Origin: Candidatus Saccharimonadota bacterium
Lineage (GTDB): Bacteria > Patescibacteriota > Saccharimonadia > Saccharimonadales > Saccharimonadaceae
Direction: 5' to 3'
NCBI GenBank assembly: GCA_017421685.1
Contig: JAFOHW010000025.1
Location: 1-12,268 of the forward strand
DNA length: 12,268 bases
The notes under the pieces were generated by a model. That model had not been told where the DNA came from. It saw only the letters and a program-made list of their open reading frames with translations, and made no database searches. Made by a program: the position numbers and the translations under genes. Position 1 is the first letter of the stretch, and every line of letters starts with the position of its first letter. Below, one piece after another: positions 4,886-11,450 of the stretch.

Positions 4886-7800
4886 ATGGCGTGGATGGAT
4901 AATTTCATTTCAGCTTCGGACTTTGACTCGATTAGATTGTCGGTCGCAAGTCGTGACGACATTCTAAACTGGAGTTATGGCGAAGTAACAAAGCCAGAAA
5001 CTATTAATTATCGAACTCAGAAACCGGAACGGGATGGTTTGTTCTGCGAAAGGATTTTTGGACCGACAAAAGATATTAATCCGCATGATTCGAAATTGAA
5101 GGGTGTTCGTTCAAGGGAAGCTGCAGTAGATAAAGAAGGAAATCTTGTTACAAAATCGATTACGAGGCGTGAGCGAATGGGACATATTGCGTTAGCGGCG
5201 CCAGTTGCACATATTTGGTTTATGCGCGGAATTCCTTCAGCAATGTCTCTGCTTCTCAATATTACGGTTAAAAACATCGAGAAAGTAGTTTATTTTGCGA
5301 CGTATTTAATTACTGATGCGAAAACTGAGGAAATTGAAAAAACTTTAGAACAGTTAGAGAACCAAACTGTCGCCGGGAAAGAGGCAATTAAGCTTCGTTA
5401 TAAGAAGGAGGCTGAGAATGAAAATGCTGATATTAAAGCATTAGCAGAAGCCCAGGCTAACGAGATTAAAGAATTAGAAGCGGACTATCTTTCTAGGAAG
5501 GCGATGTTAGAGTCGTTCAGGAAAGGCGGAGTTATTTCTGAGGTTGATTATCGTAATCTTCCAGAGGAATACGAAGATTTAATTACGATTGAGATGGGTG
5601 CTACAGCAATCAAGAAACTGCTAGACGAGATTGATTTGGATAAGTTAATTGAGGAACTTAGAGAAGAGGAAGCGTCTGCAAAAGGACAGAAGGAAAAGAA
5701 AATTCAGAAACGTCTAAAAACTTTGGAAGGAATGCAGACGGCTGGAGTACGTCCGGAAGATTTAATCTTAACGGTTATCCCAGTTATCCCGCCAGATCTT
5801 CGACCGATGATTGCGCTTCCTGGGGGACGATTTGCGACATCTGATCTTAACGATTTATATCGACGGGTTATTAACCGAAACAATCGCTTAAAGAAGTTAT
5901 TGGATTTGAACGCGCCAGAAGTTATTTGCCGTAATGAGATGAGAATGCTTCAGGAGGCGGTAGATTCATTAATCGATAATTCAGCGGCGCATGGTTCTAG
6001 AGGAGCTAGCTCTTCGAATGGACGACGAAAGCTGAAATCTTTATCGGATTTACTAAAGGGTAAACAGGGACGATTCCGCCAAAATCTTCTCGGTAAGCGT
6101 GTTGACTATTCTGGACGTTCAGTAATCGTTGTCGGACCAGAACTTAAGCTTAACGAGTGTGGTTTGCCTAAGCAGATGGCATTGGAACTCTTCAAGCCTT
6201 TCGTAATTTCTTGGTTAATTAGCCATGAACATGCAAATAATATTCGGGCCGCTTCGAGGTTAATTGAGGCGAAAGAAACTGTAGTTTGGGATGCATTGGA
6301 TGAGGTTATTGAGGGTAAATATGTACTCTTAAACCGTGCTCCGTCGCTACACCGCTTATCGGTTCAAGCTTTTCAGCCAAGACTAATCGAAGGCAAGGCG
6401 ATTAAATTACATCCATTAGTTGCATCTGGATTTAACGCGGATTACGATGGCGATCAGATGGCGGTTCATCTTCCATTATCGGATGCCGCACAGGCTGAGG
6501 CGAGAGAATTGATGTCTGCGACCAAGAATTTATTGAAACCAGCCGATGGTTCTCCAGTTCTTGCGATTTATCAGGACGTGGTACTCGGTGCGTATTATTT
6601 AACTTATGATAAGCCGGGAACTTATACTGATGAGCCGAAAGCATTTTCGTCGGTTTATGAAGCAGAAATGGCTTATGACCAAGGGATAATTGCGCTTCAG
6701 ACCCCAATTCGAGTTTTTGCGAAGAAAGAAATCCGAAATACTACTTTGGGTCGCGTTATCTTTAACGAAATTTTGCCGAAGGAATATCCGTACGATAACT
6801 CAGTTCAGACTAAGAAACACTTGTCGAAAGTTATGGCAGATATCTTTGATCTTTATGGTGCTGAGGTCATGGTAAAGACAGCGGATGATCTAAAAGATTT
6901 AGCATTCGAATATGAGACGATTGCTTCTATCTCGACTGCAAAAGATGATTATCCGACCTATGATGAAATCGATGACTTTATCGCGGAAGGCGATGCGAAG
7001 ACGGCGTTAATCCAGCAAGATTACAACGATGGTTTAACGACTGACGAGGAACGACATAAGCTTACGATTGCGAACTGGCGTGATATCGATAAGAAGATTT
7101 CAGATTTCCTAAAAGATAAATTATCTGAGATGGATACCGATATTGCAGTTATGGTTAACTCTGGTGCACGTGGTAACATTTCGAACATTAAGCTTGCTTC
7201 AGCCGAGATTGGTATCATGGTTGATATTAACAACAATGAGATTGAGCTTCCAGTTAAGTCTTCGTACAAAAAAGGTCTTAACACGCTTGAATCATTCATT
7301 GCGACTCGAGGTGCACGTCAGGGTCAGGTTTCGACTGCGCTTCGTACAGCTGACTCGGGTTATCTTACTCGTCGTTTGGTTGATGTTTCTCAAGATGTCT
7401 TTACGACTAATGAGGAAGCGGAAGACCCTGGATTTACAGTTTATCGTAATGAAACTGAGCTTTCTGGAATTGACTTTAGCGCAAGAATTTCTGGTCGTTA
7501 CACCGCAGAGCCAGTTCCGGGGTATCTGGAAGCCGATGAACTAATCACGAAAGATATGGCAAAACAGATTGAGGAAGATGAAAAGATTGAATCAGTTAAA
7601 ATTCAATCTATCTTATCGACAAGAGCGGTTGATGGAATTCCTAGGAAAGCTTACGGAGTTGATATGTCTACCCGTGAGTTAGTAGCTGCGAATGAGCCGG
7701 TTGGTGTTATCGCTGCGCAGTCGCTCGGTGAACCTGGTACTCAGCTTACACTTGATACGAAGCATGGTTCTGGGGTTGCTGGTTCTGGGGCAATCGCGCG

Positions 7801-8719
7801 AGGTCTTCCTCGTGTTGAAGAGCTTCTTGAGGCTCGAACTCCTAAAGGTCAAGCGTATGTTTCGCCGATTGATGGAGTTGTTGAAATTTGGGAAGACGGG
7901 AATCGATATATTGTACAAATTACTCCTCAGGCCGGTAAAGTTACGAAGATTGAATTAGATGGACGAAAACCAGCAGTTAAAGATGGCGAAAACGTGAAAG
8001 CGGGAGCTACTTTAATTAAGAAGAGCGGGGCAAAACCTTCGGTTAAAGCTCCTGAGGCTGGCGTTGTTGAGCTAGTTAAGGACGCGATTGTCCTCGTTGG
8101 CTCGAACTCTTCGTCGGTCAAGATGGAAATTCCTGGTGACGCGGAATTAGTTGTTAAATCGAACGATTCAGTTACGGCAGGAGATAGAATTACGACTGGT
8201 TCCTTGAATCTTCAAGATCTTTTAAAGTATAAAGGAATTGAGGCGACTGAGCGATATATAATGAACGATGTCTTAAACGTTTATGCGGCTCAGGGCCATG
8301 AAATTTCGCCAAAACATCTTGAGATTTTAGTTCGCCAGATGTTCTCAAGGGTTCAAATTAACGACCCTGGAGATACGGAATTTGTTTCTGGTGACATTAC
8401 TTCTATCTCAGCGGTTAGCTCGGCGAATCGTGAAGCGGAGGAATCTGGTAAGAAACCAGCAACTTATACTAACTTATTGCTTGGTATTACTAAGGTCTCG
8501 ATTTTCTCGGATTCGTTCTTGTCGGCGGCCTCTTTCCAGGATACTACACGCGTATTAATTAATGCTTCGATTAACGGTAGAGTTGATAGATTGCGCGGTT
8601 TGAAAGAGAACGTAATCATTGGTCGCAAGATTCCAGTAGGAACTGGGGTTGCGCCTTTGGAGAGTCTTGAGACTCCTGATTCGAAGGTTCCAACGGAAGA
8701 AGATCTAGAGAATCTATAA
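4886..8719 (+). CDS. rpoC: DNA-directed RNA polymerase subunit beta', zinc-site-free
   Basis: The beta' subunit carries the catalytic Mg-binding loop, bridge helix, trigger loop and clamp. The ATG at 4886 is chosen because AGGAG (4874-4878) lies seven bases upstream and the family-like start (ASDFDSIRLSVAS, W-S-Y-G-E-V) follows; an upstream in-frame ATG at 4841 would bury 15 residues inside rpoB. Length 1277. Landmarks: clamp coiled coil about 326-365; lid/rudder region from 396 (RFRQNLLGKRVDYSGRS); catalytic loop N517-D523 reading NADYDGD; bridge helix around 800-835; trigger loop at about 951-975 (GTQLTLDTKHGSG); no SI3-type insertion. A Lys/Glu-rich coiled segment lies at about 147-275. 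Oddities: all four cysteines of zinc site 1 and all four of site 2 are replaced without gaps, and the trigger loop has Asp957 and Lys959 where Arg and Phe are expected. Confidence 0.99.
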   Translation: MAWMDNFISASDFDSIRLSVASRDDILNWSYGEVTKPETINYRTQKPERDGLFCERIFGPTKDINPHDSKLKGVRSREAAVDKEGNLVTKSITRRERMGHIALAAPVAHIWFMRGIPSAMSLLLNITVKNIEKVVYFATYLITDAKTEEIEKTLEQLENQTVAGKEAIKLRYKKEAENENADIKALAEAQANEIKELEADYLSRKAMLESFRKGGVISEVDYRNLPEEYEDLITIEMGATAIKKLLDEIDLDKLIEELREEEASAKGQKEKKIQKRLKTLEGMQTAGVRPEDLILTVIPVIPPDLRPMIALPGGRFATSDLNDLYRRVINRNNRLKKLLDLNAPEVICRNEMRMLQEAVDSLIDNSAAHGSRGASSSNGRRKLKSLSDLLKGKQGRFRQNLLGKRVDYSGRSVIVVGPELKLNECGLPKQMALELFKPFVISWLISHEHANNIRAASRLIEAKETVVWDALDEVIEGKYVLLNRAPSLHRLSVQAFQPRLIEGKAIKLHPLVASGFNADYDGDQMAVHLPLSDAAQAEARELMSATKNLLKPADGSPVLAIYQDVVLGAYYLTYDKPGTYTDEPKAFSSVYEAEMAYDQGIIALQTPIRVFAKKEIRNTTLGRVIFNEILPKEYPYDNSVQTKKHLSKVMADIFDLYGAEVMVKTADDLKDLAFEYETIASISTAKDDYPTYDEIDDFIAEGDAKTALIQQDYNDGLTTDEERHKLTIANWRDIDKKISDFLKDKLSEMDTDIAVMVNSGARGNISNIKLASAEIGIMVDINNNEIELPVKSSYKKGLNTLESFIATRGARQGQVSTALRTADSGYLTRRLVDVSQDVFTTNEEAEDPGFTVYRNETELSGIDFSARISGRYTAEPVPGYLEADELITKDMAKQIEEDEKIESVKIQSILSTRAVDGIPRKAYGVDMSTRELVAANEPVGVIAAQSLGEPGTQLTLDTKHGSGVAGSGAIARGLPRVEELLEARTPKGQAYVSPIDGVVEIWEDGNRYIVQITPQAGKVTKIELDGRKPAVKDGENVKAGATLIKKSGAKPSVKAPEAGVVELVKDAIVLVGSNSSSVKMEIPGDAELVVKSNDSVTAGDRITTGSLNLQDLLKYKGIEATERYIMNDVLNVYAAQGHEISPKHLEILVRQMFSRVQINDPGDTEFVSGDITSISAVSSANREAEESGKKPATYTNLLLGITKVSIFSDSFLSAASFQDTTRVLINASINGRVDRLRGLKENVIIGRKIPVGTGVAPLESLETPDSKVPTEEDLENL

Positions 8720-8750
8720 AATAAAGGGCTTAAAGCCCTTTATTTTATAG
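8714..8750 (+). terminator. rpoC terminator, perfect 18-bp inverted repeat
   Basis: CTATAAAATAAAGGGCTT (8714-8731) and AAGCCCTTTATTTTATAG (8733-8750) are perfect reverse complements around one central base. The left arm contains the last Leu codon and the stop of rpoC. The T-rich right arm acts as the U-tract. The symmetry would let it work from either strand, and the right arm also runs into the secY promoter. Confidence 0.85.
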
Positions 8751-8767
8751 GAGACCTGTGGTATATT
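8739..8767 (+). promoter_or_regulatory. secY promoter, extended -10
   Basis: TATATT (8762-8767) is preceded by TGG (8759-8761). A weak -35 (TTTATT, 8739-8744) lies 17 bases upstream, inside the right arm of the rpoC terminator. The start near 8774 leaves about 17 bases of leader with AGAGGT (8782-8787). Confidence 0.55.
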
Positions 8768-8790
8768 ATATATAGTATATAAGAGGTTTT

Positions 8791-10224
8791 ATGCATTACA
8801 AGACTATTTTCAAATCCCTAAAAAATAAAGACATGTTGAAACGTGTCGGTATTATATTCGGTATTATTGTCGCTTATCGATTATTGGCGCAAATTCCAGT
8901 TCCGATGGGAGATGCCTCGACTTTTAAAGAAGCGGTGTCAAATTTGATGGAGAAATCGGATTTTTCGAATTTTTTGAATTTGATTTCGGGTGGCGGGCTA
9001 GCTTCGTTTAGTGTTATTTTAGTCGGTTTATCGCCATATATTACGGGGTCTATCGTAGTGCAACTTTTAACGAAAGCGATCCCATCGCTTGAAGAGTTAT
9101 CTAACGACGGGGGTGCGGGGCAAAAGAAAATTAATCAGTGGACGCGTATTTTAACAGTTCCTCTAGCGATTGTTCAGTCGATTGCTTATATCTTTATTTT
9201 GTATCAGTCGACGATTTCGGCAAATATTGCTTCTGATTTTACTCCGACGCTTAGAGATTGGGCTTTATCAGTTACAGCTATGACGGCTGGTTCAGTGATT
9301 CTGATGTGGATGGGTGAGTTGATTACGGAGCAGGGGGTAGGAAATGGTATTTCGACTTTGATTTTTGCGTCAATTATTTCCCAGCTTCCGACGACAATGG
9401 CTTCGCTCGGATCTGCATTATTTGACACAAGCCAGGGTTCACTGAGTCTATTTGGATGGCTTGAGCTACCGGTTAATCCGACGGTGTTTTGGATTATTCT
9501 AGGATTCGCGGTTGCGATGTTAATAGTTATTTACTTCTTAGTTAAGATTAATGAAGCGCAGAGGATTATTACAGTTAATTATGCAAAGCGAGTCCACGGA
9601 AATTCTTCATATGGCGGAATTAAATCGATTTTGCCGATTAAGTTAATTGCGGCAGGCGTTATTCCGGTTATTTTTGCGACAGCTTTCTTGTCGCTTCCGG
9701 CATTAATTGGTCAGGTTGTTACGACAATTGACCCAGGAAATGAACTTGGGGCGTCGCTTATAACGATTTTCTCAGCACCGTCGGCAAATAATTTTTCGAC
9801 AATTTATCCTGATGGAATTACGGCGCAATGGTTCGCTTATCCGGCTTTATATTTCGTTTTGGTGTTCTTGTTCACGTATTTCTATACTTCGATTATCTTT
9901 AATACGAAAGAAATTGCGGACAACCTTCAAAAACAAGGGGGATTTATCGAAGGTGTTAGACCGGGGATTTCGACTTCGAAGTATCTTACTAAGGTCGTAA
10001 ATCGTCTTGATTTATTCGGAGCGTTAGCTCTAGGTTTGATCGCTATGCTTCCGTTTATTACTGACTACATCTTTATTGTATTAACTGGCGCACCGATTGG
10101 TTTATCGATTTCGGGTACTGGTCTTTTAATCGTAGTAACGGTGGCTCTTGAGAATCTACGGTCGATAGACTCTAGAGCTCTAATGATAACTTATGACGAT
10201 TTCGGTGATGAGCTTGAAGATTAA
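8791..10224 (+). CDS. secY: Protein translocase subunit SecY
   Basis: SecY is the ten-helix pore of the Sec translocon in the cytoplasmic membrane; it exports unfolded proteins and inserts membrane proteins. Length 477 residues, slightly longer than the usual 430-450. Visible marks: first helix at about 17-37 (VGIIFGIIVAYRLLAQIPVP); plug/TM2a segment GGGLASFSVILVGLSPYITG; the AQRIITVNYAKRV motif before TM6; AGVIPVIFA; and the cytosolic C5 loop NTKEIADNL...GGFIEGVRPG with Arg390 at the position of the essential E. coli Arg357. The C-terminus ends with an acidic DDFGDELED. The start has AGAGGT close upstream. In most bacteria secY lies after rplO; here it follows rpoC through its own promoter, and its last codons overlap the sortase gene. 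Confidence 0.98.
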   Translation: MHYKTIFKSLKNKDMLKRVGIIFGIIVAYRLLAQIPVPMGDASTFKEAVSNLMEKSDFSNFLNLISGGGLASFSVILVGLSPYITGSIVVQLLTKAIPSLEELSNDGGAGQKKINQWTRILTVPLAIVQSIAYIFILYQSTISANIASDFTPTLRDWALSVTAMTAGSVILMWMGELITEQGVGNGISTLIFASIISQLPTTMASLGSALFDTSQGSLSLFGWLELPVNPTVFWIILGFAVAMLIVIYFLVKINEAQRIITVNYAKRVHGNSSYGGIKSILPIKLIAAGVIPVIFATAFLSLPALIGQVVTTIDPGNELGASLITIFSAPSANNFSTIYPDGITAQWFAYPALYFVLVFLFTYFYTSIIFNTKEIADNLQKQGGFIEGVRPGISTSKYLTKVVNRLDLFGALALGLIAMLPFITDYIFIVLTGAPIGLSISGTGLLIVVTVALENLRSIDSRALMITYDDFGDELED

Positions 10225-10894
10225 GGGTTGGCGAAAAATAACAAAGTGGGCGATTTGGTCAATCGTTGGAGTATTGTTTTTAGTATTTTTAGTTCGCGTT
10301 GCGACCTTTGAGCATGGATATTATAGCGGAAAGGAAGGGACTGAGAGAGCATCTGCGACGAATTTGGCGGATGAAGAGGAGTTAATAGAAGAGAAGCCTT
10401 CCAGTGATGAAGTACAGGAATATGTGGTTGCGCCAGATAGACCTAGATATTTAAGCATAGATAAATTAAGAATTTCTAAAGCAAGAGTCTTAGCAATGGG
10501 GATAAATGTTGAAGGAGAACTCGATACTCCGCGAAACATTTTTGATGTTGGTTGGTACGAATTATCGGGTAAACCTGGGCAGGGTGGAACTATGATTATT
10601 GACGGGCATAACGGAGGTCCGCATGTTCACGGAGTCTTTAAGGATTTACCGTTACTTAGTAAAGGAGATATTATTGAAATAGAGAGGGGAGATGGAATTA
10701 TATATAAATATAGTGTCGTTGAAAATAAAGCGGTTTCGTTAGACGAATCCAATGATTATATGGTGACGGCTTCCAAGTCGCCTGAGGCCGGCAAGGAGTC
10801 AGTAACTTTGATTACTTGTACTGGAGAATGGTCGCAGGCGCAGAATACCTATCTATCTAGGCAGTTTACGAGAGCAGTTTTAATAGAAGGATAA
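10208..10894 (+). CDS. Membrane-anchored sortase (class uncertain, E/F-like)
   Basis: Sortases are extracytoplasmic cysteine transpeptidases that attach sorted proteins to the cell surface or join pilin subunits. The 228-residue product has a basic N-terminus, one membrane helix at about 13-34 (uncleaved anchor, catalytic domain outside), an acidic linker (about 45-72) and a sortase domain from about 80. Catalytic His134 lies in IIDGHNGG, Cys204 in TLITCTGEW, and the Arg is R218 or R222 (SRQFTRAVL). The VGWYELSGKPGQGGT segment before the His recalls class F/E enzymes. The ATG at 10208 is preferred; an in-frame ATG at 10193 would add five residues. Neither has a clear Shine-Dalgarno, so it probably depends on ribosomes finishing secY, which it overlaps by 17 bases. 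Codon use differs from its neighbours (8 of 11 Arg codons are AGA/AGG). Confidence 0.92.
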   Translation: MSLKIKGWRKITKWAIWSIVGVLFLVFLVRVATFEHGYYSGKEGTERASATNLADEEELIEEKPSSDEVQEYVVAPDRPRYLSIDKLRISKARVLAMGINVEGELDTPRNIFDVGWYELSGKPGQGGTMIIDGHNGGPHVHGVFKDLPLLSKGDIIEIERGDGIIYKYSVVENKAVSLDESNDYMVTASKSPEAGKESVTLITCTGEWSQAQNTYLSRQFTRAVLIEG

Positions 10895-10916
10895 AATAAT
10901 TTATGCCATTTTAGTC

Positions 10917-10945
10917 TTTACAAAACGTTTTTTTTATGCTAAACT
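10917..10945 (+). promoter_or_regulatory. infA promoter with extended -10 and very short leader
   Basis: TTTACA (10917-10922), a 17-base spacer and TAAACT (10940-10945) with TGC upstream (10937-10939). The start expected at about 10950-10953 would fall within or after the GAGGGG at 10947-10952. An alternative -10, TATGCT (10935-10940), would keep that site in the message but has no matching -35. Confidence 0.65.
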
Positions 10946-10958
10946 AGAGGGGTAATTT

Positions 10959-11183
10959 ATGGCTAGTCAAAAGGAAGTGATAAAGCTCACAGGTACCGTT
11001 GTTGAGGCGCTACCGAATACCCAGTTTCGGGTTGAACTCGAGAATGGTCATATTATTGTCGCCCATATGAGCGGGAGAATGCGAAAGAACTATATTCGTC
11101 TTGTCCCCGGTGACAGAGTCGAGGTTGAGTTAACCCCCTACGATCTTACAAAGGGCAGAATCAGTTTTCGACTTAAGGATTAA
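10959..11183 (+). CDS. infA: Translation initiation factor IF-1
   Basis: IF-1 is a small S1/OB-fold protein that binds the 30S A site during initiation and helps IF-2 and IF-3. The 74-residue length is normal. The family signature is clear throughout: [34 protein letters not shown], the [13 protein letters not shown] strand, and [13 protein letters not shown] at the end. GAGGGG lies six bases before the ATG. It keeps its classical position just upstream of rpmJ-rpsM-rpsK, but its own promoter and a 145-base gap separate it from both sides. Confidence 0.98.
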   Translation: MASQKEVIKLTGTVVEALPNTQFRVELENGHIIVAHMSGRMRKNYIRLVPGDRVEVELTPYDLTKGRISFRLKD

Positions 11184-11328
11184 TATTAAACTTTTTAAGT
11201 TTGATGTTATGAGTTTTAGCCTCATGTTATTACAGAGGTAGAATTCGTAAAATCTTAATGTTGAGATTTCGAAACTTAATATTAAGATAGTTAAACTTAA
11301 AAAATAATTAGGAAAGGATTTTAACACC
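11184..11328 (+). promoter_or_regulatory. AT-rich leader region of the rpmJ-rpsM-rpsK operon
   Basis: No gene is seen here. ATTAAACTT (11185-11193) and AAGTTTGAT (11197-11205) form a 9-bp hairpin with one wobble and a TTT loop, without a following T run. ATGAG (11209-11213) and CTCAT (11221-11225) form a second. ATCTTAAT (11252-11259) and ATTAAGAT (11281-11288) form a longer-range repeat. Ribosomal operons are commonly autoregulated through such leaders, but no known binding motif is recognisable. Confidence 0.4.
11261..11288 (+). promoter_or_regulatory. Possible promoter for rpmJ-rpsM-rpsK
   Basis: TTGAGA (11261-11266) and TAAGAT (11283-11288) with a 16-base spacer. The -10 is a 4 of 6 match and lacks the TGn extension common in this window, so the call is weak. 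Read-through from infA is the alternative. Confidence 0.35.
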
Positions 11329-11445
11329 ATGAAAGTACGTGCAAGTGTTAAAAAAATCTCTCCCGATGACATTATTGTGCGTCGAAAAGGCGTCCTTAGG
11401 GTCATCAATAAGAAAAAACCTAAGAATAAGCAAAGGCAGGGTTAA
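11329..11445 (+). CDS. rpmJ: 50S ribosomal protein L36, zinc-free (C-minus) form
   Basis: L36 is the smallest protein of the large subunit and normally holds one zinc ion through Cys11, Cys14, Cys27 and His32. This 38-residue copy starts [10 protein letters not shown] and ends PKNKQRQG, with the VRRKG core, so the identity is firm. None of the ligands is present: Ser11, Asp14, Asn27 and Asn33 occupy the positions (one residue is inserted before the last). It is therefore the zinc-independent type. The upstream AAAGGA lies about 10 bases before the ATG, a long spacing. It sits between infA and rpsM as in the classical alpha/spc order and is only five bases from rpsM. Confidence 0.96.
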   Translation: MKVRASVKKISPDDIIVRRKGVLRVINKKKPKNKQRQG

Positions 11446-11450
11446 GAAAT

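Noticed and set aside
4886..8719. Sequencing error or frameshift as the cause of the missing RpoC cysteines and the odd trigger loop
   Set aside because: Flanking residues align without gaps and the changes sit at separated positions in a continuous frame, needing several independent base changes per codon.
3909..9428. Many open frames on the minus strand and in other + frames within rpoB, rpoC and secY
   Set aside because: They overlap strongly conserved genes, have no ribosome binding sites or recognisable products, and read as shadows of the coding frame.
10920..10936. AAAACGTTTT with a T run as a terminator after the sortase
   Set aside because: The palindrome has no room for a loop, and it lies inside the infA promoter spacer.
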